Shown: in pieces, positions 54,239 to 63,923 of the stretch
Layout: the number at the start of each line of letters is the position of its first letter
Numbering within the stretch: position 1 is the first letter of the stretch
Assembly: GCF_003047105.1 (NCBI RefSeq)
Contig: NZ_CP028475.1
Coordinates: 1,116,001 to 1,180,000, forward strand
DNA: 64,000 nucleotides
Source of the DNA: Celeribacter baekdonensis
Lineage (GTDB): Bacteria; Pseudomonadota; Alphaproteobacteria; Rhodobacterales; Rhodobacteraceae
Reading direction: 5' to 3'
Notes under the pieces: model-generated
Told to the model about the DNA's origin: nothing
The model's database searches: none
Seen by the model: only the letters and a program-made list of their open reading frames with translations
Translations under genes and position numbers: made by a program

Positions 54239-55585
54239 ATGCAGCAGATGATGCGCCAAGCGGTGACGATATGTGTGGCCGTTGCGGTGATGCTCTGCCT
54301 GCCGCTTTCGGCATGGGCCAAGGGAATTTTGCGTGACCCGGACATTGAATATGCGCTTGGCCGTTTGGCCGGACCAATCTTTGATGCGGCGGGTCTGTCG
54401 GCGGCGCGGATGAAAATCGTCATCATCCATGATGACCAACCCAACGCCTTTGTCGCTGACACCTCCCATGTCTTCATCCATTCTGGCCTGCTTTTGCGCC
54501 TTGATACAGCGGCGGAAGTTCAGGCGGTGATTGCCCATGAAGTCGCCCATATCACCGGCGGCCATATCATCAGGCGTCAGGTCAATATGCAAAATGCCTC
54601 GACGGCGGCCGCTCTTGGTGTGTTGCTGTCGGGGGCTGTGGTGGCCGCCACGGGCAATGGCGAAGCGGCGGCGGGCCTTGCGATCGGGATCTCTGGATCG
54701 GCGCAGCGGGTGCTGTTTGGTCATACCCGCGCCGAGGAAGCCTCTGCCGATCAGGCCGGCATCCGATATATGGCGCGCGCGGGCATTCCGCCACAGGCGA
54801 TGCTGGATGTGCTTGAAATGTTTCGCGGCCAAGAGGTCCTCTCCGAAAGCCGCCAAGACCCCTACGCGCGCACCCATCCTTTGACCCGCGACCGTCTGCG
54901 CGCGCTCAGGGGCTATGCGGCCGCCTCCAAACTCACCGCCAATCCTGACCCGGAGGCCAATTATTGGTACGCCCGCGCGCGCGGCAAGTTGGAGGCCTTT
55001 ATCCGCCCGCCCGCCTACACGTTGCGCCGGGTGCCCGCCTCGGATGGGTCCGACATCGCGCTGATGCGCCGCGCCGTAGCACTGCACCGTGTGCCCAAGC
55101 CGAAAGAGGCGATGGCCACCATGGCCCGCCTCGTCGCGCTGCGTCCAAACGATCCGTATTACGCCGAGCTTCAGGGGCAGATTCTCTTGGAAAGTCGGCA
55201 ATTTGACGCCGCTGTTACCGCCTATCGCCGGGCGGCGAAAATGGCACCAAATGAGCCGCAAATTCAGGCCGGTCTGGGCCGTGCGCTTTTGGCGACGACC
55301 AATAAGGCCAACCTGCCTGCCGCGATCAAAGCACTTGAGGCGGCGCGCGCGCGTGATGGCTATGATCCCGTGCTGTTGCGTCATTTGGCCTCCGCCTATG
55401 CCCAATCGGGTCAGGACGCCATGGCCGCACTCAATGCCTCAGAGGCCCATATCATGCGTGGCGATTGCAAAGCCGCGATGCCTTTGGCTCAACGTGCCAC
55501 AGCAGGGCTGAGTCACGGAAGTGTTGGGTGGAACCGGGCGCAAGATGTGATAAACGCGTGCGAAACCGCTCTCAAACGGAGATAG
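54239..55585 (+). CDS. M48-family periplasmic metalloprotease with TPR domain (BepA-like)
   Basis: A 448-residue exported protease. A signal peptide (VAVAVMLCLPLSAWA) precedes the M48 catalytic domain with zinc motif HEVAH (AVIAHEVAHITGGHI) and the third ligand in RAEEASADQAG. The C-terminal 180 residues hold TPR-like repeats (PNDPYYAELQGQILLESRQF, APNEPQIQAGLGRALLA). This is the BepA/YfgC layout, which degrades misassembled outer-membrane proteins. GAGGGGAA precedes the ATG. Four bases separate it from the DsbA-like gene. Confidence 0.92.
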   Translation: MQQMMRQAVTICVAVAVMLCLPLSAWAKGILRDPDIEYALGRLAGPIFDAAGLSAARMKIVIIHDDQPNAFVADTSHVFIHSGLLLRLDTAAEVQAVIAHEVAHITGGHIIRRQVNMQNASTAAALGVLLSGAVVAATGNGEAAAGLAIGISGSAQRVLFGHTRAEEASADQAGIRYMARAGIPPQAMLDVLEMFRGQEVLSESRQDPYARTHPLTRDRLRALRGYAAASKLTANPDPEANYWYARARGKLEAFIRPPAYTLRRVPASDGSDIALMRRAVALHRVPKPKEAMATMARLVALRPNDPYYAELQGQILLESRQFDAAVTAYRRAAKMAPNEPQIQAGLGRALLATTNKANLPAAIKALEAARARDGYDPVLLRHLASAYAQSGQDAMAALNASEAHIMRGDCKAAMPLAQRATAGLSHGSVGWNRAQDVINACETALKRR

Positions 55586-55589
55586 AGAT

Positions 55590-56351
55590 ATGCCTTTTGC
55601 CAAAGCCTGCGCCCGCCTCGGTGCCGCGGCCCTTTTGACCGCTTCCACTGCGCTTGGCGCCGCCGCTTTTGACATGCGCGACATGTCAGATGCGGAACGC
55701 GAGGCGTTTCGCGCCGAAGTCCGCGCCTATCTTTTGGACAATCCTGAGGTGTTGATGGAGGCCGTGGACGTTTACCAAGCCCGTCAGGCCGAAGCTCAGG
55801 TCTCCAGCGATGCCGATATGATCGCCGCCAATGTGGATGCGATTTACAACACCGAATTTGATGGCGTCTACGGCAATCCAGACGGCGACATCGTGATGGT
55901 CGAATTCACTGACTACCGCTGTGGCTATTGCAAAAAGGCCTTTCCGGATGTGAAAGCGCTTTTGGCAAAAGACGGCAATATCAAACTGATCGTCAAAGAA
56001 TTCCCGATCTTGGGCGACGCGTCAGTTTTGGCGTCGCGCTTTGCCGTTGCGACCAAAATGGTGGCCGGAGATGACGCGTATTTGACCTTCCATGACGCAC
56101 TGATGGAAGCACGGGGCGATGTCACCGTGGGCTCGCTACGCCGCTTGGCCACCGACCTTGGCATCGACGCCGATGCGGTTGTCGCCAAGATGGACAGCGA
56201 AGACGTGACCACGGTGATCGCGAAAAACCACCAATTGGCGGCCGAGCTGCAAATCTCCGGTACGCCGACCTTTGTGATGGGCGACCAGATGCTGCGCGGC
56301 TATGTGCCCTATGATGCGATGGTTGAAATCGTGGCGGAGCTGCGTGGGTAA
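55590..56351 (+). CDS. DsbA-family thiol oxidoreductase
   Basis: A 253-residue periplasmic thioredoxin-fold protein. A signal peptide (LLTASTALGAAAF) and an N-terminal helical region (EAFRAEVRAYLLDNPEVLMEA) resemble ScsC/BcfH/Com1-type proteins. The active site CGYC is in FTDYRCGYCKKAFPDV, and the cis-Pro loop is in ISGTPTFVMGD. It follows the BepA-like protease in the same operon, which makes a joint role in envelope protein folding and quality control likely. Confidence 0.92.
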   Translation: MPFAKACARLGAAALLTASTALGAAAFDMRDMSDAEREAFRAEVRAYLLDNPEVLMEAVDVYQARQAEAQVSSDADMIAANVDAIYNTEFDGVYGNPDGDIVMVEFTDYRCGYCKKAFPDVKALLAKDGNIKLIVKEFPILGDASVLASRFAVATKMVAGDDAYLTFHDALMEARGDVTVGSLRRLATDLGIDADAVVAKMDSEDVTTVIAKNHQLAAELQISGTPTFVMGDQMLRGYVPYDAMVEIVAELRG

Positions 56352-56374
56352 CTTCTCGCAGCTTTCGAGCCGAC

Positions 56375-56400
56375 AAAACCCCGCCAGCGGCGGGGTTTTT
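56375..56400 (+). terminator. Rho-independent terminator
   Basis: ACCCCGCC and GGCGGGGT pair around AGC, with A-rich flank before and TTTTTC after. It ends the M48/DsbA operon and may also act for convergent ispG. Confidence 0.9.
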
Positions 56401-56446
56401 CTTTGGGATTGTGAGTATTTGGGCTGCAATGAAGCGGCTGTGGCGC

Positions 56447-57574
56447 TTATTCAGCCGCCTCGGACGCGGTCTGAGCGGCGATCTCGGCGGCTTTGGCTTC
56501 GACCTGTTCGACGATATGTTCGACCATATTGTCATTGGACATTTTATGGCTCTGCGCCCCGCCGAGATAGACCATGCCATGCCCGGCTCCGCCGCCGGTC
56601 CAACCGACATCGGTCATCAGCGCCTCGCCGGGACCATTGACCACACATCCGATGATCGACAGGCTCATCGGCGTTTTGATATGCTCCAACCGCTTCTCCA
56701 ACGCCTCAACGGTTTTGATCACGTCAAAGCCCTGACGCGCGCAGGACGGGCAGGAAATGATGTTCACGCCGCGGTGGCGCAGGCCGAGTGATTTGAGAAT
56801 TTCATAGCCGACTTTGACCTCTTCGACCGGATCGGCAGACAAGCTGACACGGATCGTGTCGCCAATGCCCATCCACAACAGCTGTCCCAACCCGATGGCC
56901 GATTTGATCGTGCCAGACATGAGGCCGCCCGCCTCGGTGATGCCCAAATGGATCGGTGCGTCGGTGGCCTCGGCCAATTGTTGATAGGCGGCGGCGGCGA
57001 GGAACACATCGGAGGCTTTGACCGAGATTTTGAAATTGTGAAAGTCATTGTCTTCCAGAATTTTGATGTGATCCATGCCGGACTCGACCATCGCATCGGG
57101 ACATGGCTCGGCATATTTGTCCAACAGATGCTTTTCGAGCGAGCCAGCGTTGACGCCAATACGGATCGAGCAATTGTGATCCTTGGCGGCTTTGATCACC
57201 TCACGCACCCGCTTTTCGTCGCCAATATTGCCCGGATTGATCCGCAGACAGGCGGCCCCGGCTTCGGCGGCCTCGATAGCACGTTTGTAATGGAAATGGA
57301 TGTCAGCGACGATCGGCACCGGGCTTTCGCGGCAGATCTCTTTGAGCGCCAAAGCCGAGTCGCGGTCGGGGGCTGAGACGCGGACAATGTCGGCACCGGC
57401 CTCGGCGGCGCGCAGCACCTGATCCAAGGTCGCTTTGACATCGGTGGTCAGCGTGTTGGTCATGGTTTGCACCGTGATCGGCGCATCGCCCCCCACCGGC
57501 ACAGTGCCCACCCAGATTTTGCGGCTCACGCGTCGGTCAATGTTGCGCCAAGGACGGATCGGATTGTGCGACAT
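56447..57574 (-). CDS. ispG: 4-hydroxy-3-methylbut-2-en-1-yl diphosphate synthase
   Basis: A 375-residue iron-sulfur enzyme of the MEP isoprenoid pathway that makes HMBPP from MEc[21 protein letters not shown] and [14 protein letters not shown] are in the TIM barrel; the [4Fe-4S] ligands are in [13 protein letters not shown] and the [10 protein letters not shown] loop. The Ala-rich tail is ordinary. I chose the ATG at 57574 ([15 protein letters not shown]). It is downstream of rodZ on the same strand, 92 bases apart, a common neighbour pair. Confidence 0.97.
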   Translation of the reverse strand: MSHNPIRPWRNIDRRVSRKIWVGTVPVGGDAPITVQTMTNTLTTDVKATLDQVLRAAEAGADIVRVSAPDRDSALALKEICRESPVPIVADIHFHYKRAIEAAEAGAACLRINPGNIGDEKRVREVIKAAKDHNCSIRIGVNAGSLEKHLLDKYAEPCPDAMVESGMDHIKILEDNDFHNFKISVKASDVFLAAAAYQQLAEATDAPIHLGITEAGGLMSGTIKSAIGLGQLLWMGIGDTIRVSLSADPVEEVKVGYEILKSLGLRHRGVNIISCPSCARQGFDVIKTVEALEKRLEHIKTPMSLSIIGCVVNGPGEALMTDVGWTGGGAGHGMVYLGGAQSHKMSNDNMVEHIVEQVEAKAAEIAAQTASEAAE

Positions 57575-57666
57575 GGGAGCCTCTTTGGGAAACCGTGTTT
57601 CAGTCCTCCTTAGATAAGGCGGCACGCTGCGAAGGGCAAGGCGTGTGGGCGCTGAACGGACAGGGC

Positions 57667-58905
57667 TTATTGGCTGTTTTGGGCGACTTGGAACGCGTCC
57701 GCGACCGTGTCATTGGCGGCCAGATCGACCTGGGCAAAACTGTCAGACACATCCGCGACCGAGAGGGCCACGTTTTTCACCACAGAACCGGACGCACCGA
57801 CCGGGCCATAGGCCTGACCGTTGACAGCGAAATAAACGCCACCGCCATTGCCCGTGCGCAAGATCGGTGCTTTGTCCATCGCCGGAACGATGTAACGTTC
57901 GCCCGCATCGAGAATTTTCTCAAACAAAACAGAGCCATCGGCGGCCTGCACACGCACCCAGGACGGGCGCACGGCGACCAGCGCCAATTCGGGCGCGCCA
58001 TCTTCGACCACACGCACAGCACCCTCGTCCATGCCCGAAAGCGCCGCCATGGCGATGTCAGAAGACATGGCGTTCAGACGATCTTCGCGTTCAGCCTCAC
58101 GACCTTCGCCCGCCAAAGCGCCAACGGAACGGGGATCAAGCGCGGCAATCGGCCCGTCACGCGGCACCAAAACCGGCACATCCAGCGCCTGTGGACGGTA
58201 CAACCGATCCAGCGCCTCAGCGGAAGGGGTCGCAAGACCAATGCTCTCGTCCATCTGCGCCAAACGGGTCTCGGAGCCAGCACCGCCAAGGGGTGCGACT
58301 TCGGCGATCACGGCCGGGGCTTGATCCACCGGGGCCATTTTGACCTTTTGGATTTCTTGTAACACCGACCAGCCACCATAACCGATCACCCCCAACAGCG
58401 CGAGCAACACAGCGGTTGATCCCAACGCGCCAGGTTCGATTCGGGACATAAGGCCCTGACCGCGCGGCACAAAGCTGGCGTTGGGGTCGGAGAACGGATC
58501 TTTTCGAACAGGGGCCGCAGCGGCCGTGGCCGGTTTGCGCTTGGTCGACGCCTCGGGCGACATGCCGTGGGCAACCGCAAAGCCACTCTCGGAACAAAAG
58601 CGCACAAAGGCCCAATCCGGATCAAGATTCAGGTAGCGCGCATAGGAGCGCACATAGCCCGCGATGAAGCCTTGGGTTTCAAACACCGAGGGGTCAGAGT
58701 TTTCGATGGCCGCAATATAAGTCGCTTTGATCTTCAGCTCACGCTGAACATCCAAGAGCGATTTGCCGAGGGTGGCGCGTTCTCCACGCATGACGTCACC
58801 GAGCTGAAGCTCGTAATCATCAAAACCGCGAGGATGTTCTTGCTCCTCGACGCGTGGTTTTGTCCACCGCCTGATCATGCGTTCGCCCCAATTTAGCCTG
58901 CCCAT
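57667..58905 (-). CDS. rodZ: RodZ-like cytoskeletal/cell-shape protein
   Basis: A 412-residue single-pass membrane protein. The cytoplasmic helix-turn-helix ([24 protein letters not shown] and [13 protein letters not shown]) is followed by a linker, a membrane segment ([20 protein letters not shown], about 160-180) and a periplasmic region ending in a DUF4115 domain ([36 protein letters not shown]). RodZ links MreB to the wall machinery. The start may be 58905 or the ATG at 58878. Confidence 0.9.
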   Translation of the reverse strand: MGRLNWGERMIRRWTKPRVEEQEHPRGFDDYELQLGDVMRGERATLGKSLLDVQRELKIKATYIAAIENSDPSVFETQGFIAGYVRSYARYLNLDPDWAFVRFCSESGFAVAHGMSPEASTKRKPATAAAAPVRKDPFSDPNASFVPRGQGLMSRIEPGALGSTAVLLALLGVIGYGGWSVLQEIQKVKMAPVDQAPAVIAEVAPLGGAGSETRLAQMDESIGLATPSAEALDRLYRPQALDVPVLVPRDGPIAALDPRSVGALAGEGREAEREDRLNAMSSDIAMAALSGMDEGAVRVVEDGAPELALVAVRPSWVRVQAADGSVLFEKILDAGERYIVPAMDKAPILRTGNGGGVYFAVNGQAYGPVGASGSVVKNVALSVADVSDSFAQVDLAANDTVADAFQVAQNSQ

Positions 58906-58983
58906 CTTCAGACGACGATTCGTCGCCTAAAGTTGATCTAGTGTTACCATAGGCTCGACAGGGCCGCCCAGCGGATATCGAGG

Positions 58984-60213
58984 TTAACCCGCCATTTCGG
59001 CGCGATTCAGCGCACAATGGCTCCAGAGCGCGTCCAAAGCATGAATCAAAGCGTCCATTTCGCGCGGGCCATGCACCGGAGACGGCGTAAAGCGCAACCG
59101 CTCAGTGCCACGTGGCACGGTCGGGAAATTGACCGGCTGAACATAAATGCCATATTGGTCCAGCATCATGTCGGACATGAGTTTGGTGTGTTTTGGATCA
59201 CCCACGATCAGCGGCACAATATGCGAGCCATTGTCGGTGATCGGCAGGCCAAGGCCTTTGAGGCGCAGCTTGAGGATTTTCGCTTGGGTCTGATGCTCTT
59301 CGCGCAGTTTCACCCCGCCCTCGCCCTTCAGGAACTGGATCGAAGCGGCAGCGCCCGCTGCAACAGCCGGCGGCATAGAAGACGAAAAGATAAAGCCCGG
59401 CGCGTAGGAGCGGACCGCGTCACACATTTTGGCAGAGGCCGCGACATAGCCGCCGACCACACCAAAGGCTTTGGCCAAAGTGCCGTTGATGATGTCGATA
59501 CGGTCCATCAGACCGTCACGTTCGGCCACACCGCCACCGCGCGGACCGTAGAGGCCAACACCGTGCACTTCGTCAAGGTAAGTGAGCGCACCGAACTCAT
59601 CGGCCAAGTCACAAATCTCTTTGATCGGGGCGAAATCGCCATCCATGGAATAGACCGATTCAAAGGCGATCAGTTTCGGAGCGCTGGGATCATCCGCCGC
59701 CAAAAGTTCGCGCAGGTGATCCAGATCGTTGTGACGGAAAATACGTTTCGCGCCGCCGTTGCGACGGATGCCTTCGATCATCGACGCGTGGTTGAGCGAG
59801 TCGGAATAGATGATGAGACCGGGGAACAGGGTCGGCAGGGTCGAAAGCGTTGCGTCATTGGCGTTATAGGCCGAGGTAAACAGCAAGGCGGCTTCTTTGC
59901 CGTGCAGATCGGCAATCTCAGCTTCGAGACGAATGTGGTAGACCGTGGTGCCCGAAATATTGCGCGTCCCACCTGAGCCAGCGCCCGTCGCATCAATCGC
60001 ATCTTTCATGGCAGCCAGGACAACGGGGTTTTGCCCCATGCCAAGATAATCATTGCCACACCATACTGTCACCGACTGCTCCGTGCCATCAGGGCGCGTG
60101 CGTGTCGCGTGGGGAAACTGTCCGCGCTTGCGTTCAATATCGATAAAGGTGCGATAGCGCCCTTCGTCGTGCAACCGTTGAAGTGCTTCGTCAAGCTTCG
60201 CCGTATAGTCCAC
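58984..60213 (-). CDS. hemA: 5-aminolevulinate synthase
   Basis: A 409-residue PLP enzyme that condenses glycine and succinyl-CoA, the C4 route to tetrapyrroles typical of alphaproteobacteria. [14 protein letters not shown], the [15 protein letters not shown] loop, [18 protein letters not shown] and the PLP lysine in [17 protein letters not shown] are all present. I chose the GTG at 60213 because AAAGGA lies about eight bases upstream and [12 protein letters not shown] is the usual beginning. The open frame to 60420 is an extension. An Fnr-like site lies about 170 bases upstream. Confidence 0.96.
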   Translation of the reverse strand: MDYTAKLDEALQRLHDEGRYRTFIDIERKRGQFPHATRTRPDGTEQSVTVWCGNDYLGMGQNPVVLAAMKDAIDATGAGSGGTRNISGTTVYHIRLEAEIADLHGKEAALLFTSAYNANDATLSTLPTLFPGLIIYSDSLNHASMIEGIRRNGGAKRIFRHNDLDHLRELLAADDPSAPKLIAFESVYSMDGDFAPIKEICDLADEFGALTYLDEVHGVGLYGPRGGGVAERDGLMDRIDIINGTLAKAFGVVGGYVAASAKMCDAVRSYAPGFIFSSSMPPAVAAGAAASIQFLKGEGGVKLREEHQTQAKILKLRLKGLGLPITDNGSHIVPLIVGDPKHTKLMSDMMLDQYGIYVQPVNFPTVPRGTERLRFTPSPVHGPREMDALIHALDALWSHCALNRAEMAG

Positions 60214-60381
60214 TGTTCGTCCTTTCGCGCGTCTCAGGTCCGCCTCTTTTAGCGGCATCAAACGAAAATTGCGACTCATATTCACATTTCGCAAGATAAT
60301 ACCACCACAGACCCCTATGGGCATCTCTCTGCCCTGCCTTATCAGCATCCTCTTCTTAGGATGTATCAATTCCCTTTCAGA

Positions 60382-60395
60382 ATGATCTATGTCAA
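60382..60395. promoter_or_regulatory. Fnr/FnrL-like box upstream of hemA
   Basis: Read on the minus strand, TTGACATAGATCAT resembles TTGAT-N4-ATCAA in seven or eight of ten fixed positions. It is about 170 bases before the hemA start and 83 before the divergent dipeptidase gene. FnrL controls hemA in Rhodobacter, so this is plausible but unproven. Confidence 0.4.
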
Positions 60396-60477
60396 CCCGC
60401 CCTCCCCCTCTGGACACCATTTTTCAGAGGCGTAAGCTGCGGCAAAACATCCCGAGCATGATAAAAGGTTTCCAATA

Positions 60478-61863
60478 ATGAACTCTCGCCTCGCTCCGGT
60501 GCTCGATCGCATCGACGCCGATCTCGACGCAACCCTTGATCGTTTGATGACATTTTTGCGCATTCCCTCGATCTCGACCGATCCGGCCCATAAGGCCGAT
60601 TGCCAAACCGCGGCAGAGTGGCTTGCCGCCGAATTGACCTCTTTGGGGGCCAAGGCCGATGTCTGCGCCACGCCCGGTCACCCGATGGTGATGGGCAAAA
60701 TCGGCTCTGGTGGGCCGCATCTTTTGTTTTACGGCCACTATGATGTGCAGCCAGTGGACCCGCTCACCCTTTGGGACCACGACCCGTTTGCCCCCTTTAT
60801 TGAAGAGCGCGCACACGGAAAAGTGATCCGGGGCCGCGGCGCCTCCGACGACAAAGGCCAGTTGATGACTTTTGTTGAGGCCTGCCGCGCCTGGATTGCC
60901 GAGAACGGCACCCTGCCTTGCACCATCACGTTTTTCTTTGAGGGCGAAGAGGAAAGCGGCTCGCCGTCCCTGATCCCCTTCATGAAGGCCAACAAAGACC
61001 GTCTCGCCGCCGATCTGGCGCTGATCTGTGACACCTCGATGGTCGCCCCCGGCGTGCCCTCGATCTGTAGCCAGTTGCGCGGGATGCTCAAAGACGAATT
61101 CACCCTCACGGGTCCGACGATGGATCTGCATTCGGGTCATTACGGTGGTCCGGCACTGAACCCGCTGCGCGAGATCTCCAAAATCATCAGCACCTTCCAC
61201 GATGATGCGGGCCGTGTGACGATCAAAGATTTCTACGACGGCGTGCATGAGGTGCCCGAAGACATCCTGCGCCAATGGCAGGGCTGTGGCTTTGACGAGG
61301 CGGATTACCTGTCCGGCGTCGGCATGACCGAAGCCCATGGCGAGACCGCCTATTCCACCTTGGAACAACAATGGGCGCGGCCCACGTTGGAGATCAACGG
61401 GCTTTGGGGCGGCTACCAAGGCCCCGGCACCAAAACCGTGATCCCGTCTGAGGCGCATTGTAAAATCACCTGCCGTTTGGTGGGCGATCAAGACCCGGAT
61501 GCGATCCGCAAAAACCTGCGCGCCCATGTCGAAAGCCGCTTGCCGGTCGATGCCAAAGTCACGTGGAACCAAGACCTCGATGGCTCTCCCGCCGCAGTGA
61601 TGAACACCGCGCGTGCGGAATTTGAAGCCGCGCGTCAGGCTTTGTCCGACGAATGGGATCGCGAGGCGGTGTTTGCCGGCATGGGCGGGTCGATCCCTAT
61701 TGCGGGCTATTTTACCACGATTTTGGGGCTGGATTCGATGTTGGTGGGCTTTGCCGATGATGATGACCGCATTCACTCTCCGAATGAGAAATACGGCCTC
61801 AACAACTTCCACAAAGGCATCCGCTCCTGGGCACGGATTTTGGACGCTGTGTCCAAAGCCTGA
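60478..61863 (+). CDS. M20-family dipeptidase/peptidase
   Basis: A 461-residue zinc peptidase. The first metal motif is in FYGHYDVQPVDP, the second in IRGRGASDDKGQ, and the catalytic Glu pair in FEGEEESGSPSL. A lid domain with HSGHYGGPALNPLREI is inserted. A late His appears in DDRIHSPNEKYGLNNF. This is the ArgE/DapE/CPG2 clan, of the carnosinase-like dipeptidase branch. It has no signal peptide. Transcription diverges from hemA. Confidence 0.92.
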   Translation: MNSRLAPVLDRIDADLDATLDRLMTFLRIPSISTDPAHKADCQTAAEWLAAELTSLGAKADVCATPGHPMVMGKIGSGGPHLLFYGHYDVQPVDPLTLWDHDPFAPFIEERAHGKVIRGRGASDDKGQLMTFVEACRAWIAENGTLPCTITFFFEGEEESGSPSLIPFMKANKDRLAADLALICDTSMVAPGVPSICSQLRGMLKDEFTLTGPTMDLHSGHYGGPALNPLREISKIISTFHDDAGRVTIKDFYDGVHEVPEDILRQWQGCGFDEADYLSGVGMTEAHGETAYSTLEQQWARPTLEINGLWGGYQGPGTKTVIPSEAHCKITCRLVGDQDPDAIRKNLRAHVESRLPVDAKVTWNQDLDGSPAAVMNTARAEFEAARQALSDEWDREAVFAGMGGSIPIAGYFTTILGLDSMLVGFADDDDRIHSPNEKYGLNNFHKGIRSWARILDAVSKA

Positions 61864-61901
61864 GTTTCGGGCCTAAGTTTCGGGCCTAAGTTTCGGGCCT
61901 A
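61863..61901. repeat. 13-bp direct repeat, three copies
   Basis: AGTTTCGGGCCTA occurs three times head to tail, beginning at the last base of the dipeptidase stop codon. It appears to be slippage in a 3' untranslated region, before the terminator. Confidence 0.9.
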
Positions 61902-61920
61902 AATCTTGCATCTATAGAAA

Positions 61921-61948
61921 AAGCCCCGGAGATCGCTCTCCGGGGCTT
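61921..61948. terminator. Bidirectional terminator between dipeptidase and phoD
   Basis: AAGCCCCGGAGA and TCTCCGGGGCTT form a perfect 12-bp stem around TCGC, flanked by an A run and TCTTTTA. It lies between convergent genes. Confidence 0.92.
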
Positions 61949-61960
61949 CTTTTATGGGGT

Positions 61961-63496
61961 TTACGCCAGATCGGGTTCGATCGTCGTGGACCACAACAGC
62001 GTATCAGCCGCATCCAAAAGCGACACGGTCATCGTCCGGTCAGCAGCGGAAATATCGACCTTGCCAAAGAACTGATAGCCATCAGAGGGCGGCAGGTTGA
62101 ACTCGCCTTCCGGCGGCGCTTTGGCAAATTCGACCTTTGGGCCAAAGGTGTTGTCATACTCACTCGGACCAAAGGTGCCCGCGTGCAGCGGACCGGAGAC
62201 GAATTCCCAGAACGGCTCAAAGTCCTGAAATTCGGCACGCTCCGGGCTATAGTGATGCGCGGCGGTGTAATGCACATCAGCGGTGAGCCAGACCGTGTTT
62301 TTAACCTTGGCATGTTTGATAAAGGACAGCACTTCGGCAATGTCGAATTCCCGGCCCAAGACCGGACCATCGCCATTGGCCATGTTTTCAAACGCCTCTT
62401 TGCCGTCGCGCACCATCATGCCGATCGGCATATCGGCGGCGATGACTTTCCATGTGGCTTTCGAGGTGGACAAAGCGCCTTTGAGCCAGGCGATCTGTTC
62501 GGCGCCCAGGAAATCCTTTGGCGTCGGCTGGCGGTTGCCATCGTTGTCGTCGCGGTAGGTGCGCATGTCGAGAAAGAACACATCCAACATCGGGCCATAG
62601 GAGACCTTGCGATAGACGCGCTTGGGTTCTGCGGCGTTGACGCGGATCGGGTACATTTCAAAAAACGCCTGCGCCGAGCGGGCAAACAGTTTGGCGGCGG
62701 ATTTTTCGGTGTAACGATCATCCGAGGCGAAGGTTTCGTTCGGATACCAGTTGTTGGTGACCTCGTGGTCATCCCATTGATAGAGGATCGGAACCTCGGC
62801 GTTAAATGCGCGGACATTCTTGTCGAGCATGTTGTATTTATGCGCGGCGCGGAATTCGTTCAGCGTCTCAGCGACCTTGGCCTTTTCCTCGATCATGGTG
62901 TTTTTCCAGATCGTGCCGTCTTTCAACTCGACCTCAGCCGAGAGCGGACCATCGGCATAAACGGTATCGCCAGAGTGGATCATGAAATCCGGGCGATGTC
63001 CAAGCATGGTCGCATAGGTGGTCATGCCGCCGCGATCCTCATCAATGCCCCAGCCCTGACCGGCGGTGTCACCCGACCAGACGAAAGACACATCACGCAG
63101 CGAGCCCGGCGCGGTGCGGAAATGGCCGGTGACGGCCTCAGAAACCGAATTGGTATCCGACAAATCGGCCATGGCGACGCGGTAGAAAATATCTTGGTCC
63201 GAGGGCAGACCTTCGAGCACCATTTTACCGGTGAAATCGGACGTATCGCCCACCGAGAGCGGCTGAACCCGTGTGGCATTGGCAAAGGTGTCGGTGGTGG
63301 ACCATTCCACCATCATCTTGGACTCACGGTCGGCGCGGGCCCAAATCATTGCGCCATCATGGGCGACATCGCCGGACTGAACACCGTGGGTGATCAACGG
63401 ACGGGAGGCGGCGCGGGACAGGCCGGGCATGGCAAGGGAGCCGGCAAGGGCAGCGCCCCCGGCAAGCGCCTGACGGCGCGTGATACGGATGGACAT
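61961..63496 (-). CDS. phoD: Alkaline phosphatase D (PhoD)
   Basis: A 511-residue secreted phosphatase. The Tat signal is clear (RITRRQALAGGAALAGSL, then A-S-R). The PhoD_N domain (LITHGVQSGDVAHDGAMIWARAD) precedes the metallophosphatase domain with VWSGDTAGQGWG, FMIHSGDTVYADGP, WDDHEVTNNW and TADVHYTAAHHY, which carry the metal ligands. It hydrolyses phosphomonoesters and diesters, releasing phosphate. GGAGACC precedes the ATG. A repeat array upstream resembles PHO boxes. Confidence 0.94.
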   Translation of the reverse strand: MSIRITRRQALAGGAALAGSLAMPGLSRAASRPLITHGVQSGDVAHDGAMIWARADRESKMMVEWSTTDTFANATRVQPLSVGDTSDFTGKMVLEGLPSDQDIFYRVAMADLSDTNSVSEAVTGHFRTAPGSLRDVSFVWSGDTAGQGWGIDEDRGGMTTYATMLGHRPDFMIHSGDTVYADGPLSAEVELKDGTIWKNTMIEEKAKVAETLNEFRAAHKYNMLDKNVRAFNAEVPILYQWDDHEVTNNWYPNETFASDDRYTEKSAAKLFARSAQAFFEMYPIRVNAAEPKRVYRKVSYGPMLDVFFLDMRTYRDDNDGNRQPTPKDFLGAEQIAWLKGALSTSKATWKVIAADMPIGMMVRDGKEAFENMANGDGPVLGREFDIAEVLSFIKHAKVKNTVWLTADVHYTAAHHYSPERAEFQDFEPFWEFVSGPLHAGTFGPSEYDNTFGPKVEFAKAPPEGEFNLPPSDGYQFFGKVDISAADRTMTVSLLDAADTLLWSTTIEPDLA

Positions 63497-63581
63497 ATAA
63501 GGTCTCCGGGTTGGATGTGCGTTTATGAGACACGAGGCTGGTCCCCGTCGTCTTCGACCGCACTGTCTCGGAGAAATGTGT

Positions 63582-63667
63582 CAGACAATTTTCCAAATGG
63601 TAAAATATATCAGACAGTTTCGTGACACGCGCTTTGGTGACACACGCTTTGGTGACACGCGGTGACT
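63582..63667 (-). promoter_or_regulatory. Candidate PhoB-binding array upstream of phoD
   Basis: On the minus strand TGTCAC begins at 63627 and TGTCTG at 63616, exactly the 11-base spacing of a PHO box (like CTGTCAT repeats). Two more TGTCAC copies at 15-base steps (63642, 63657), a partial GTCACC near 63667 and another TGTCTG at 63587 extend the array. It lies 90-170 bases before phoD. Confidence 0.5.
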
Positions 63668-63881
63668 AGGCACCCTGCCCCCGCGCCAGCTTGACCGCCA
63701 AAAGCGCCCAAGGCAGACCGTGAAACACCAGATCAAAAATATCAATCGGCCGAGCCAACTCGCCCGCCAGTAGCATTTTGATCTTTTCCCAGATATGCGG
63801 TTCCGGCAAAAACGGCGCCAGCCCCAGCGTCAGCGCGGCAATCACAAAGGTGGAGGTCGGGATTTTGTCAAAAAAGCTCAT
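63666..63881 (-). CDS. Small membrane protein, unknown function
   Basis: A 71-residue protein starting MSFFDKIPTSTFVIAALTLG at 63881, with AGGAGGG upstream. It has a likely first membrane segment (FVIAALTLGLAPFL) and an amphipathic or second hydrophobic segment (DLVFHGLPWALLAVKLA). I recall similar short proteins in this bacterial group but no function. Its gene begins 42 bases after the stop of the truncated CDS at the window's right edge, so the two may be cotranscribed. Confidence 0.75.
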   Translation of the reverse strand: MSFFDKIPTSTFVIAALTLGLAPFLPEPHIWEKIKMLLAGELARPIDIFDLVFHGLPWALLAVKLARGQGA

Positions 63882-63923
63882 AGACCCCTCCTGCCCCAAC
63901 TCATGCGCCCAAACCAGAGGGCG

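Noticed and set aside
54182..55405. Upstream extension of the aminotransferase frame by about 400 codons
   Set aside because: It is the complement of the M48 protease gene. The aminotransferase fold begins at 54181 with normal length.
62183..63625. 480-codon plus-strand frame opposite phoD
   Set aside because: PhoD motifs, Tat signal and ribosome site are all on the minus strand; this is a shadow.
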